This document shows positions 1-9,202 of a stretch of 64,000 nt of DNA, one piece after another. This DNA is from Neolewinella agarilytica (lineage in GTDB: Bacteria; Bacteroidota; Bacteroidia; Chitinophagales; Saprospiraceae). Position numbers and translations under genes: made by a program. Location of the stretch: positions 124,001 to 188,000 of the forward strand of contig NZ_FOFB01000004.1 in NCBI RefSeq assembly GCF_900110645.1, read 5' to 3'. The notes under the pieces are model-generated. The model searched no databases. It saw nothing but the letters and a program-made list of their open reading frames with translations, and was not told the origin of the DNA. Positions within the stretch are counted from its first letter, which is position 1, and the number at the start of each line of letters is the position of its first letter.

Positions 1-1641
1 TTGCTATCCTTTATTTTCTTTAGCTGTAATACCTTGGTCATCGCTCAGGGGGCATCTTCCGCTGTGGTAAGTACTGAGTACGAGGACTTGCTTTCCCTTT
101 TTAAGGAGTGGCGTACATTCGAGGAGCCACCACTACGTGATGGAGCGCCGGACTATACGGCCGAAACCTTCGCCCAGCGCCGCCCATCTTTCCGGAAACT
201 GCAGGCGCGCTTACTGGCCTTTGATACCAGCGGATGGAGCATCCCGCAACGGGTAGACTGGCACCTCATCAGGGCAGAAATGAATGGCTACGATTTCAAC
301 GAGCGCATCCTGCAGCCCTGGGCCCGCGACCCGGCCTTCTACAAGTCGCTCTGGATGTCGCGTAGTGATGTACCTGCCCACGAAGGCCCCACTCACCACG
401 GAGTTACGGAGTTATGGACCTATTCCTTCCCACTGAGCCCGGCAGAGAAGGAACGCCTGCTCGGAGACCTTGGAAAGATACCAGCCTTAAACGCTCAGGC
501 AAAAATTAACCTGACGGGCAACGCCCGGGAACTGTGGGTGGCCGGTATCCGGGATATTGAGGCCCAGGGCAAGAACCTTCAGTCTGTCCTTGCTCGAAAA
601 GGGGTAGCTGAAGACGCGGACCTCGTCCGGGCGATAACGCAGGCGGTGCAGTCGACGGAGGAGTTGGTCGCCTGGCTACAATCGGAGGCCGCATCTAAAA
701 CGGGACCTTCGGGCATTGGTAAGGAGAATTATACCTGGTACCTGCAAAACGTCCACCTGGTCCCTCTGAGCTGGGAGGATGAGGTGATGATCCTGAAACG
801 GGAACTGGCGCGGGCGTGGTCCTCCCTTAAGCTGGAAGAGCACCGCAACCGCTCTCTTCCTCCACTCGTAGCTGCTGATACACCGGAAGCTTATGCACAA
901 ATGGCGGATGAATCGGCCAAAAGCCTGATGAGTTTTCTGGAAGATCAGGACATCGTGACCGTGAAAGACTATTTCGACCCGGCATTGCGGGAGCACCTCG
1001 GTGGCTTCGTTCCTGCCGACACCCGGAACTTCTTCTGGATCACGGCGCATTATGACCAGCGTCCGCTCTACTCTCATTTTTACCACTGGTTTGAGCTGGC
1101 CCGGATGGATACCGAGCCGCATGCGAGCCCGGTCCGGAGAACGCCCTTACTGTATAATATCTTCGACTCCCGCAACGAAGGCGTGGCCACGGCCGTCGAG
1201 GAAATGTTTATGCAGGCAGGGCTTTACGACGATAACCCACGGGTCCGTGAGATCGTATACATCATGATCGCCCAGCGTGCTGCCCGGGGGCTGGGCTCTC
1301 TGTACGCCCACGCCAACGAGATGAGCATGGAAGAAGCCGGCGGCATTCACTCCACCTTTACCCCGCGCGGGTGGATGAAGACCGAAAAGGAATTACTCCT
1401 TTTTGAGCAGCACTTATACCTCCGGCAACCGGGTTACGGGACCAGCTACATCACCGGTAAATACCTGGTGGAAAACGCGATGGCTGACTTAGCCGTCCTG
1501 CGGGAAGCTCAGGGAAAACCCTTTTCGCTTAAAGACTTCTTTGATCAGCTCAACACCATGGGCAACATTCCCATCTCACTCGGCCACTGGGAAATGACGG
1601 GTGTAGATAGAGATTTGCGCAAGATTAGTAAGAATCAGTAG
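1..1641 (+). CDS. DUF885-like secreted protein, 5' end possibly cut by window
   Basis: The frame is open from the first base (TTG), so the true start may lie upstream. The first 20 residues are hydrophobic and end in a plausible signal-peptidase site near IAQGASS. The rest (about 520 residues) is a soluble, largely helical protein resembling the DUF885 family of predicted peptidases, including a segment [17 protein letters not shown] that resembles the family's EGWAxYxE region. The His-rich HExxPGHH-like metal motif usual in that family is not visible; the equivalent stretch reads [12 protein letters not shown]. It may therefore be a catalytically altered member or a neighbouring family. Followed by convergent genes on the minus strand. 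Function unproven. Confidence 0.55.
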   Translation: MLSFIFFSCNTLVIAQGASSAVVSTEYEDLLSLFKEWRTFEEPPLRDGAPDYTAETFAQRRPSFRKLQARLLAFDTSGWSIPQRVDWHLIRAEMNGYDFNERILQPWARDPAFYKSLWMSRSDVPAHEGPTHHGVTELWTYSFPLSPAEKERLLGDLGKIPALNAQAKINLTGNARELWVAGIRDIEAQGKNLQSVLARKGVAEDADLVRAITQAVQSTEELVAWLQSEAASKTGPSGIGKENYTWYLQNVHLVPLSWEDEVMILKRELARAWSSLKLEEHRNRSLPPLVAADTPEAYAQMADESAKSLMSFLEDQDIVTVKDYFDPALREHLGGFVPADTRNFFWITAHYDQRPLYSHFYHWFELARMDTEPHASPVRRTPLLYNIFDSRNEGVATAVEEMFMQAGLYDDNPRVREIVYIMIAQRAARGLGSLYAHANEMSMEEAGGIHSTFTPRGWMKTEKELLLFEQHLYLRQPGYGTSYITGKYLVENAMADLAVLREAQGKPFSLKDFFDQLNTMGNIPISLGHWEMTGVDRDLRKISKNQ

Positions 1642-1723
1642 GTGCCATTGGTTCAGGAAAGCGATTCTATCTTAAGTAATGCATCCCTCGCGGCAGCTAA
1701 TTTCTCACTGCTTGACTCCTTGA

Positions 1724-3892
1724 CTACTTGGCTGAAAAAGGCATCCGCCGTACCCGTTCTCCGGTAAGCCGGTACACAGCATTGGCGATGGCGGCACCGA
1801 TTGGGCCCATTGGTGGTTCGCCTACGCCTCCGGGGACATCGTCATTTTCCAGCAAAATAACATCGATCTCCTTTGGGGCATCTTTCATTAATGCTATTTG
1901 GTAGGCGCCGTATAGTACCGGATACAGAGCTCCGTCTTCCACCTCCATTTTTTCGTAGAGGACGGCGCTGAGGCCCATAATGATACTACCCTCACATTGA
2001 GCGCGAACCTGATCCGGATTCACAACCAGGCCAGGGTCCATCACACAGGTAACCTTATGGACTTTAATCTTTCCGTCCGTGATGGATACTTCTGCGACAT
2101 GTGCACAGGGGGTGTTAACGTCGGTGCTGCAGGCGAAGCCCATTGCCCGCCCGTCGGCAGGAGTATTGCGGTAGCTGGCAGCTTCTGCCGCTCGTTGAAT
2201 CACCTTCGCCAAACGGACGTCAGCCTTGGTCTCCGTTAAATGATCCAGCCGGAAAGAAATCGGGTCTTTGCCTGCTTTTTCAGCCAGCTCATCCATAAAG
2301 CTTTCGATCGCAAAGGTGTTGGCTAACAGACCTAAACTTCGCCACCAGCTGGTAGCAAAGGGAAGCTTCACCCGCCAACTGACTGCCCGGTAATTCGGGA
2401 TGCCGTGGTACTGGATCATTCCACCCCGCCAGGCCCCCAGGTCGGCACCAATGAGCTTTTGTAAAATACCCGGTAAGAGTGGGGAGCCGAACATAACGTC
2501 TCCGCTGCTGATATCATGCGATATTGCTTCGATCCTGCCGTCAGTGGTCAGCCGGGCTTTCAGAACATTGTGGGTGGGAGGGCGGAAAGTATCATTCTGG
2601 AACTCTTCCTTCCGGTTGAAGAAAGACTTGACGGGTTTGCCGACGGCTCTGGACATAAGGGCTGCCTGCATGGCGTTGGGCGTGTGCAGGCGGCGGCCAA
2701 AGCCGCCGCCGAGGAAGGTAGGCTGAATAATCACCTGCTCATTCTTGAAGCCCAATCGGTTCGCCACCTCCTTGCGGGTGATGGCTACTACTTGAGTGGA
2801 CATAATGATGGTGGCTTTGTCTTCTTCCACATACGCCACGGCTCCGTTAGGCTCCATTTGAGCGTGTGCACCGATGGGGCTAAAGTATTCGGAGACGATC
2901 AGGCCTTCCTCCCCTTCGGCCAGAAGCTTCTTAGCGTTTCCTTCTTTTTGAATTTCGGTAGAATTACCCTTGCCCACCAGAATTGCTTCTTCAATATTAA
3001 AAGTGTCCCACTTCTTAGCGGCTTCCCAGACAACTTTGATCTTCTGCTTCGCAGCCTCGGCTTCCACGTAGGAGTTGGCGACTACGCCAACGAAATCATC
3101 TTCTTGCACAATCTTTACTACACCGGGCATCCCTTCCGCTTCACTTACGTCGACACTGACCATTTTCGTGTCAATGCCCGACGGGCGAACGACCGAGCCG
3201 TACAGCATATCCGGCAGGCTGGCGTCCATTCCGAAAATGGGGGCTCCGAGAACTTTATCCCGAAGGTCCACCCTGGGGGTGGGCTTACCGACGTATTTAT
3301 ACTCTTTCACGTCTTTCAACGGAGGTGTGTCGGGGACTTCCCACTCGCTGACTGCCTGAACGATTTCGCCGAAGGTGATGGATTTTCCTCCACCGGAAAC
3401 GACTCCGTTTAGTGCAGAAAGGCTACTGGCTTCGAGGCCTAATTGCGCTGCGGCTGCGTTTATCAGCATCACGCGCATGGTGGCGGCCAGTTCCCGAAGC
3501 GGCATCCAGAGGCTGTTGATACTGGTGCTGCCACCAGTAGAGAACTGATCAATATTGCCCGTGCTGGTAGCTGCGTGAACCACCTGAATCTGCTCAATAC
3601 CAACCTCTAACTCATCCGCCGCAATCTGTGCCAGGCCCGTGAAGGTGCCCTGGCCCATTTCCACTTTAGGGCAGTGGAAAAGGATGGAGTTGTCAGGTTT
3701 GACCTCAAACCATATCTGCGGTTCATCAGTACTACCCAAATAGGGGGATTCGGCCGTGTTTATGGTCTCTGCGATTTTCCGCCGGATGGGAAGGCAGTAA
3801 GTGGTGCCTACTAACAAGCCGACACCGATACCCGCCCGGACAAGGAACTTGCGCCGGGAAAAGCCCTGCTTTTCTTTTTTTGCTTCAGACAT
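1724..3892 (-). CDS. Molybdopterin-binding large subunit, isoquinoline 1-oxidoreductase beta type
   Basis: 722-residue large subunit of a molybdenum hydroxylase (xanthine dehydrogenase family, IorB-like). It would bind the molybdopterin cofactor and hydroxylate an N-heterocycle or oxidise an aldehyde; the substrate cannot be told. A twin-arginine export signal (SRRKFLVRAGIG) lies at residues 12-23, so the enzyme is periplasmic. The family motif GGGFGRR is present mid-protein, and the C-terminus carries GEPPMGPIGAAIANAV, typical of the active-site Glu region. The ATG at 3892 was chosen because it puts the Tat signal at the N-terminus; an upstream in-frame start at 3973 would run into the preceding gene. 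It lies 11 bases after the 2Fe-2S subunit, clearly in one operon. Confidence 0.9.
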   Translation of the reverse strand: MSEAKKEKQGFSRRKFLVRAGIGVGLLVGTTYCLPIRRKIAETINTAESPYLGSTDEPQIWFEVKPDNSILFHCPKVEMGQGTFTGLAQIAADELEVGIEQIQVVHAATSTGNIDQFSTGGSTSINSLWMPLRELAATMRVMLINAAAAQLGLEASSLSALNGVVSGGGKSITFGEIVQAVSEWEVPDTPPLKDVKEYKYVGKPTPRVDLRDKVLGAPIFGMDASLPDMLYGSVVRPSGIDTKMVSVDVSEAEGMPGVVKIVQEDDFVGVVANSYVEAEAAKQKIKVVWEAAKKWDTFNIEEAILVGKGNSTEIQKEGNAKKLLAEGEEGLIVSEYFSPIGAHAQMEPNGAVAYVEEDKATIIMSTQVVAITRKEVANRLGFKNEQVIIQPTFLGGGFGRRLHTPNAMQAALMSRAVGKPVKSFFNRKEEFQNDTFRPPTHNVLKARLTTDGRIEAISHDISSGDVMFGSPLLPGILQKLIGADLGAWRGGMIQYHGIPNYRAVSWRVKLPFATSWWRSLGLLANTFAIESFMDELAEKAGKDPISFRLDHLTETKADVRLAKVIQRAAEAASYRNTPADGRAMGFACSTDVNTPCAHVAEVSITDGKIKVHKVTCVMDPGLVVNPDQVRAQCEGSIIMGLSAVLYEKMEVEDGALYPVLYGAYQIALMKDAPKEIDVILLENDDVPGGVGEPPMGPIGAAIANAVYRLTGERVRRMPFSAK

Positions 3893-3903
3893 GATGGGGC
3901 GAT

Positions 3904-4371
3904 TTAGGTAGTTTGACTTTTGATTTCGGCGGCACGGTGAATGGCTTTGCGCATCCGGTAGTAGGTGGCGCAACGGCAGACATTGACGATGTTGTTATCG
4001 ATGTCTTCATCGGTTGGATTAGGGATAGTTTCCAACATCGCCGCAGTAGCCATGATGAACCCGGGTTGGCAGTAGCCGCACTGCGGTACGATTTCTTCCA
4101 TCCAGGCCTGCTGGACGGGGTGGAGCTCATCTCCGGAACTGAGACCTTCAATGGTGGTAATCTCTTTGCCGGCAGCAAATTTGAGGGCGTAGGAACAGGA
4201 CCGGACGGCTTTGCCGTTAACGTGAAGCGTGCAGGCTCCGCAGGCGGCTTTGCCGCAGCCGAACTTGGTACCCTTCAGGTTTAACTCATCCCGGATGGCC
4301 CAGAGTAGGGGGCTGTTTTCGTCAGCTTGAACGGTGACGGATTTCCCGTTGAGGGTGAAAGTAGTTGGCAT
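3904..4371 (-). CDS. (2Fe-2S)-binding small subunit, isoquinoline 1-oxidoreductase alpha type
   Basis: 155-residue iron-sulfur subunit that passes electrons from the molybdenum centre. All cysteine motifs of the two 2Fe-2S clusters are present: CGKAACGAC plus C of RSCSYA (plant-ferredoxin type cluster), then CGYCQPGF and CRC in the C-terminal helical domain. Length is normal for the family. It lacks its own signal peptide and is presumably co-exported with the Tat-bearing large subunit encoded immediately downstream. The cytochrome gene lies 106 bases upstream on the same strand. Confidence 0.95.
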   Translation of the reverse strand: MPTTFTLNGKSVTVQADENSPLLWAIRDELNLKGTKFGCGKAACGACTLHVNGKAVRSCSYALKFAAGKEITTIEGLSSGDELHPVQQAWMEEIVPQCGYCQPGFIMATAAMLETIPNPTDEDIDNNIVNVCRCATYYRMRKAIHRAAEIKSQTT

Positions 4372-4477
4372 GATCTGGAGGCTGGCTTTTGTTTGGTTAA
4401 ATTGGCGGTCGGAGTATTCGGTAGATATACGCTGAAACGCCCCGGGTACATCTACAGTTATACCCGAAAATTAAGAT

Positions 4478-5077
4478 TCACTCCTCCGGAATCTCTGCCC
4501 CGGCTGCCGCCCAGGCTTTAACCGCGGAGATGAATGCTTCTTTACTTACCGGAGGGAGCTCACGGGGAATACCTTCGTTGTCAACTCCCGGCTCAAAGGC
4601 CCAGAGGACGAGCTCGTCCTCGGTCATATGCTTTACGGTCTCTTCGAGTGTCTTCCCGCCGTTATTTTCCGGATTCAGCATGGAGCGGGCAATCTCCGTC
4701 CGGCTAAGCCCTTCCCAGGCCATACTTATTGGCGCCAGGTGCCAGTGAGGGGCACCGGGCACTCCGGCAAAGTCATTGTTTTCCGACTGGTGGCAGGTGG
4801 AACACTGCAGGGCGCCAATGCCATGGCCGTCCGCTCCGCGTTGAACGTTGAAGTTGTGGAGGTGACTGTCAGCTCCCTGCCGTGGCCGGTCTCCGGCCGG
4901 GTGGCAGTTCATGCATCGCTTATGGGTGACAACTTTCATCATGATCGAAAAGGGAGTCTCCGCCAGCTCCTCGTTCTGCGGGCTGCGGACTTCGGATTTC
5001 TGGTCATCTGCAAGGGAAACTCCTACTCCCGTAAGGGTTAAAAGCAGTAAGACGGTAAAGGCAAATCGTTTTCCCAT
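4478..5077 (-). CDS. c-type cytochrome-like subunit of the isoquinoline oxidoreductase module
   Basis: 199 residues with a signal peptide (residues 1-23, ending SLADD). Two haem-c attachment motifs are visible, CMNCH (about residue 55) and CSTCH (about residue 97), so it is likely a periplasmic dihaem protein. In Bacteroidota, proteins of this type are often encoded next to IorAB-like enzymes. Being first in this minus-strand run, it is the likely electron acceptor for the molybdenum enzyme encoded next. The C-terminal half (ELVLWAFEPGVDNEG) has no recognised domain. Confidence 0.8.
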   Translation of the reverse strand: MGKRFAFTVLLLLTLTGVGVSLADDQKSEVRSPQNEELAETPFSIMMKVVTHKRCMNCHPAGDRPRQGADSHLHNFNVQRGADGHGIGALQCSTCHQSENNDFAGVPGAPHWHLAPISMAWEGLSRTEIARSMLNPENNGGKTLEETVKHMTEDELVLWAFEPGVDNEGIPRELPPVSKEAFISAVKAWAAAGAEIPEE

Positions 5078-5219
5078 AATGATCAGTGGTAAGAACTAAA
5101 TGTAGCTAACATATGCGAAAAGCATAGTGTGAAACGGCAGGTACTCCTCCTCAGCTAATTGATCAAACCCGCTCATCAAGAAAGATATCCCTACTTTAGG
5201 AAGCCTAAAATGATGCTGA

Positions 5220-6257
5220 ATGTTCATAAACAAGAATTTTACGGTCGGTCAGGTCTGGCGATTTTCCGGCCATCACCTATTCTGGATCGTTCCCTGGATG
5301 ATTATCGTTGCGGTGCTGTATGATGCAGTTGGCCTCCACTGGTTGTCTATTCCCTGGCTTCCGCTTTCGGTCATTGGCACTGCCGTTGCCTTTTACGTTG
5401 GGTTTAAAAATAACAGTGCTTATGATCGGATGTGGGAGGCCCGCAAAATATGGGGTGCCATCATTAACAGCAGCCGGTCGTGGGGAGCGAGTACCAGAGG
5501 ATTTATTGCGAATCCCCCGGCGGAATCCGGTCCTGTTCCGGAGGAACTCAATGCTATTATTAAGATTCTCCTCTACCGCCATATTGGTTGGCTTTACGCC
5601 TTGCGCAGCCAGCTTTTGATCCCCACTCCATGGGAGCACCTGAGCCAGGGAGGGTTGGTCGGTCAAAACGCCATGCGGTATCAGGAGCTTATTGGTGTTG
5701 GCTTATCCAACGATGGGGCTACACAGCGGGAACTAAAACGGTTCTTACCCGCTGATGAATATGAGCGATTAATAAACTACAAGAATACGGCGACTCAGAT
5801 CATTGATCAACAAGCTCAACACCTGAAAGAACTTTACGAAAAGGGGTTTATTGACACCTTCAGGCACGTGGAATTGCAAAAACTGCTCAATACTTTCTAC
5901 GATCATCAGGGGAAGTGTGAGCGGATCAAAAAATTCCCCCTGCCCCGGCAGTACGCTAATATGAGCTTCATCTTTATTGCCATTTTCGTCTTTTTGTTGC
6001 CCTTCGGTATGGTAGGAGAGTTCGCTAAAATCGGTGAGTTCGGTGTTTGGCTTTCTATCCCTTTTTCGGTCATCGTTGCCTGGGTGTATGTGGTGATGGA
6101 ACTGGTAGGCGATTATTCTGAGAACCCCTTCGAGGGCCTGGGCAATGATATCCCGATGCTCTCTCTCTGCCGGGTAATTGAAATAGACTTGCGTGAAATG
6201 TTGGGGGAAACGGAGCTGCCACCACCAATAGAAGCAGTTAATGGCATATTGATGTAG
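5220..6257 (+). CDS. Bestrophin-like anion channel protein
   Basis: 345-residue inner-membrane protein of the bestrophin (UPF0187) family. The N-terminus contains two hydrophobic segments (about residues 20-40 and 45-62) followed by FKNNSAYDRMWEARKIWG, the most conserved stretch of bacterial bestrophins. Two further membrane segments are near residues 240-262 and 268-290, and the C-terminus has the conserved ENPFEGLGNDIP acidic segment. Family members form pentameric ion channels. Start is ATG. A repeat-rich gap follows the stop. Single-gene unit as far as can be seen. Confidence 0.9.
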   Translation: MFINKNFTVGQVWRFSGHHLFWIVPWMIIVAVLYDAVGLHWLSIPWLPLSVIGTAVAFYVGFKNNSAYDRMWEARKIWGAIINSSRSWGASTRGFIANPPAESGPVPEELNAIIKILLYRHIGWLYALRSQLLIPTPWEHLSQGGLVGQNAMRYQELIGVGLSNDGATQRELKRFLPADEYERLINYKNTATQIIDQQAQHLKELYEKGFIDTFRHVELQKLLNTFYDHQGKCERIKKFPLPRQYANMSFIFIAIFVFLLPFGMVGEFAKIGEFGVWLSIPFSVIVAWVYVVMELVGDYSENPFEGLGNDIPMLSLCRVIEIDLREMLGETELPPPIEAVNGILM

Positions 6258-6262
6258 CATCA

Positions 6263-6462
6263 GGGCGCGGCCGCAGGTGCAGGGGAGGTTGTAGAGTTCA
6301 AGTTGCAAGTTGCAGGTAACAGGTTGCAGGTTACAGGTTGCAAGGGGGCAATCCCCAACTTGCAACTTGCAACTTGCAACCTGTAACCCCTAACCCCCGC
6401 AAATTTGTCGTCAAAGGACAATTACCCTGCTTCTCTACCGCCCCTGCACCTGCGGCCGCGCC
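6263..6462. repeat. Nested inverted-repeat cassette between bestrophin and DUF2911 genes
   Basis: Two oppositely oriented copies of the dispersed GC-rich motif (6263-6285 minus-oriented, 6441-6462 plus-oriented; core CACCTGCGGCCGCGCC) enclose a hairpin made of short GTTGCAGGTT / AACCTGCAAC repeats (6298-6390). The whole segment can fold on itself. The inner repeat type recurs at 60373-60475. No coding potential beyond repeat-derived frames. Confidence 0.8.
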
Positions 6463-6500
6463 TCTTTACGCTTCGTTAACATACGCTCTTACGATTGTAG

Positions 6501-6508
6501 TATTTTTG
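6501..6508 (+). promoter_or_regulatory. Candidate Bacteroidota -7 promoter box for the DUF2911 gene
   Basis: TATTTTTG matches the Bacteroidota -7 consensus TAnnTTTG and lies 28 bases before the ATG at 6537, giving a leader of about 20 bases. No convincing TTG box at -33 was seen, so the call rests on one element. Confidence 0.35.
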
Positions 6509-6536
6509 CGGTCCTTACATAACTAAAATCACCCAC

Positions 6537-7634
6537 GTGAAAACCAATCTCCTTCTTTTACTCTGTTTTGTCCTGCTGGGAACCTTGAACCTGGATGCCC
6601 AGGAAGTCAAGTTCGGCGGCATGGACAAAAGCCCCATGGACGCTGCGCACTACCCACGCCGCGCTGCTTTCAAAAACTACCTTGAAGCGGACGACCCCGA
6701 CCGTACCCAAAAGATCAAGGTCCTCTACAGTCGCCCGATGAAGAAAGATCGCAACATCTTCGGCGAACTTATTCCCTTCGGCGAAGACTACCGCCTCGGC
6801 GCCAACGAAGCCACTGAGGTAACCTTCTACCAAACGGTAGAGATCGGTACCACCATCGTTCCCGCCGGCACCTATACCATTTTCGGCGAGCCGGGTAAGG
6901 CTTTCTGGACGATCAAGCTCTCCGAAGAGCGTTTCATCGGCGGTTCTCAAAACCGGGATGTTTCTAAAGACATCGTCTCCATCAAAGCCGCAGTTATTCC
7001 CGTAGACAATGTCCGGGAATCCTTCACCGTCGGCTTCCAGAAAGAAACGGAAGACCGCGTTTGGATGCTCTTCGAATGGGACCAAACCCGCGTTGGTTTC
7101 CCCATCAACCTCGCTCCGCCAACCTTTGCCGGTTCTGATGCCAGCCCGATGGACCTCGTGCAGTTTCCCGACATGTCCCGTCTGCGTAACTTCGTAGAAG
7201 AAAAAGATCTCGCCGCCAACGAACCACAGGTTCGCGTAGTCTACAGCCGCCCTCAAATGAAAGGGCGTAAGATCTTCGGCGAAATGCTCAAGTACGGTGA
7301 AATGTGGCGCGTTGGTGCTAACGAAACTACCGAAGTAACTTTCTTCAAAGACGTTATGGTGGGCGGAAAAGAGCTCAAAGCCGGTCGCTATGGTCTCTTC
7401 GCCGAAGTGAATGAAGGTAATTGGGAGTTCGTTCTGCACAAATCCGTCCAAAGCTGGGGCAACGCTAACTTCGACGAAAAAGACGTCGTCGTCAAAGTAA
7501 AGGCACCCACCGAAAAGACGCCGGAAACCCTCGAAGCGCTGTCCATGACTTTCGTCGATAAGGGCAACGGCCAGCTCCACCTCGTCGTGGGTTGGGAGAA
7601 CACGATGGCTCGCTTGCCGATCTTAGTCAAATAG
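6537..7634 (+). CDS. Secreted protein with two tandem DUF2911 domains
   Basis: 365 residues with a signal peptide (LLLLLCFVLLGTLNLDAQ). Two copies of the DUF2911 domain follow one another. The first begins near residue 30 (SPMDAAHYPRR, then VLYSRPMKKDRNIFGELIPFG, LGANEATEVTF). The second begins near residue 203 (SPMDLVQFP, then VVYSRPQMKGRKIFGEML, VGANETTEVTF). Most family members have one domain, so this is an internal duplication. The domain is common in secreted Bacteroidota proteins and has no assigned function. A strong terminator follows. Confidence 0.9.
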   Translation: MKTNLLLLLCFVLLGTLNLDAQEVKFGGMDKSPMDAAHYPRRAAFKNYLEADDPDRTQKIKVLYSRPMKKDRNIFGELIPFGEDYRLGANEATEVTFYQTVEIGTTIVPAGTYTIFGEPGKAFWTIKLSEERFIGGSQNRDVSKDIVSIKAAVIPVDNVRESFTVGFQKETEDRVWMLFEWDQTRVGFPINLAPPTFAGSDASPMDLVQFPDMSRLRNFVEEKDLAANEPQVRVVYSRPQMKGRKIFGEMLKYGEMWRVGANETTEVTFFKDVMVGGKELKAGRYGLFAEVNEGNWEFVLHKSVQSWGNANFDEKDVVVKVKAPTEKTPETLEALSMTFVDKGNGQLHLVVGWENTMARLPILVK

Positions 7635-7660
7635 TCAGGCTGCCAAATAATCAAATAGTG

Positions 7661-7710
7661 CTGCCGCACGAGAATGCTTATGGCGTTCGTGCGGCAGCCT
7701 TGTTTTATGC
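7661..7710 (+). terminator. Rho-independent terminator after DUF2911 gene
   Basis: A 12-bp perfect stem (GCTGCCGCACGA / TCGTGCGGCAGC) with a loop of about 15 bases is followed by TTGTTTTATG. It lies 27 bases after the stop codon. Confidence 0.85.
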
Positions 7711-7840
7711 TTTAGGGTTGAAGGATGACTAACTATCTTTTCTTACAGCTGCTCGTCAGCTACTATTTGACTACCTGACTGTCTGACTGTTTGACTATTT
7801 TTGACCACTCTCAATAAGTAAGGCCTTCAACTCATCCTCA

Positions 7841-8995
7841 ATGTTACTTTTTGTCCGCGGTATCACGCTTCTGAATACAATGCTTAGCGTAGGTGTTTTT
7901 TTGGGGATATCGTTGACTGTTTTCTTGCTCGCCAAACAATCCCAAAAGAGTTACGCTAACATTTTTTTGGCGCTTGTGGTATTGTGTTATACTATCTTCA
8001 TCCTTCCGGGCTATTTGTACGGCGCCCGTATTCTTCAGTATGTACCCCATATATCCAATACGGGAGCACTCATTTACCCGCTGCTGGGGCCATTAATTTA
8101 TTTATATGCAAAGGCCAGTACCCAGCGTTCTTTTCGCTTGCAGCTGCGCGACTTTTTGCACGTAACTCCTTTTTTGTTTTTTCTGATCATTGATTGGGAT
8201 TTCCTGGTTATCTCAGGCCCGGAAAAATATGCTCACTACGAAAACCTGATTATACGAGGTGTTTATCCAATGCCGGTATGGGAACGACTGGCGAAAGTAT
8301 TAGTATCCTCCGTCTACTTTCTGTTGTCCATCAGGTTTATATTCCGCTACCAGAAGCATCTTTCGGCTACTTCTACTTCGATCGACCGTACTTACTCTCA
8401 GTGGCTGCTGCTTTTTAGCTCGGTTCTACTGGTGCCATTGGTTATTATTGCCCTAGTGGCCTTCACTCAATATGAGGTTGTTTCTGTCACCATTTTTGCC
8501 TTTTGCTTCGTTTTTTTCATCATCGTTGTTTACGCTGCGGCTTTACTTAAGCCGAGACTTTTTCATCGCTTCCCGAATCAAATGGAATCGGAAAGCGCGC
8601 AGGAAATTGCCCAGAAAAAGTACGAGAGTTCTAATTTACGAGAAAGCCAGAAGGAGCAAATGGTCAATAAACTGTTGACCTACGTAACCACCGAAAAGCC
8701 CTATCTGGAGCCAGAGCTAACCCTTGGTCAGCTGGCAGAGCAGGTTGATATTCCTTCCCATTATTTGTCGCAGATCATCAACGAAAAAATCCAGCAGTCC
8801 TTTGGTGATTTTATCAACAGCTACCGGGTGGAAAAGGCAAAAGCTATGCTCACGGACGATAACTACAGCCACTTCACCATCATTGCCACGGCCTACGAAG
8901 CCGGATTTAATTCTAAAACAGCTTTTTATGAAGCGTTTAAGAAGTTTACGGGGTCTACACCAAGTAAGTATCGTAAAAGCTTGATTAGTAGTTAG
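7841..8995 (+). CDS. AraC-family regulator with N-terminal membrane domain
   Basis: 384 residues. The first 240 residues form about seven hydrophobic helices, a membrane sensor module common in Bacteroidota AraC proteins. The C-terminal 110 residues are an AraC/XylS double helix-turn-helix: LTLGQLAEQVDIPSHYLSQI is the first HTH and FTIIATAYEAGFNSKTAFYEA the second, followed by TGSTPSKYRKS. It would bind DNA from the cytoplasmic face of the membrane. The start at 7841 gives 13 extra residues before the first helix; ATG 7880 is an equally good start. The next gene downstream, a TonB-C protein, is separated by a dyad-containing gap and may be a target. Confidence 0.9.
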   Translation: MLLFVRGITLLNTMLSVGVFLGISLTVFLLAKQSQKSYANIFLALVVLCYTIFILPGYLYGARILQYVPHISNTGALIYPLLGPLIYLYAKASTQRSFRLQLRDFLHVTPFLFFLIIDWDFLVISGPEKYAHYENLIIRGVYPMPVWERLAKVLVSSVYFLLSIRFIFRYQKHLSATSTSIDRTYSQWLLLFSSVLLVPLVIIALVAFTQYEVVSVTIFAFCFVFFIIVVYAAALLKPRLFHRFPNQMESESAQEIAQKKYESSNLRESQKEQMVNKLLTYVTTEKPYLEPELTLGQLAEQVDIPSHYLSQIINEKIQQSFGDFINSYRVEKAKAMLTDDNYSHFTIIATAYEAGFNSKTAFYEAFKKFTGSTPSKYRKSLISS

Positions 8996-9012
8996 ATAGA
9001 TCAATTTTATTG

Positions 9013-9048
9013 ACTGTCCAGATATCCTGATTTATAAATCCGGACAGT
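9013..9048. promoter_or_regulatory. Dyad symmetry element between AraC regulator and TonB-C gene
   Basis: ACTGTCC and GGACAGT form the arms of an inverted repeat that encloses the 12-base palindrome GATTTATAAATC. No U-tract follows, so it does not look like a terminator. It could be an operator, possibly for the adjacent AraC regulator; that is inference from position only. Confidence 0.4.
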
Positions 9049-9118
9049 GGAAATTCCGCATTTATAAGGCCGGAAGTACGCTTTTACCTATCCGAACGCA
9101 TCGGGGTGGGGGCTACTC

Positions 9119-9126
9119 TACATTTG
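9119..9126 (+). promoter_or_regulatory. Candidate -7 promoter box for the TonB-C gene
   Basis: TACATTTG fits TAnnTTTG and lies 76 bases before the ATG at 9203. No clear -33 TTG was found at the usual distance. Confidence 0.4.
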
Positions 9127-9202
9127 TAACCATATCGAGGTCACCAACACTGAGGATATCACATATACCTGTATCCAATCACCCATTCAAAAGAATTAAA
9201 TC

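Noticed and set aside
6558-7580. Long minus-strand frame opposite the DUF2911 gene
   Set aside because: Antisense shadow of a well-supported gene; the translated sequence has no domain and no signal.
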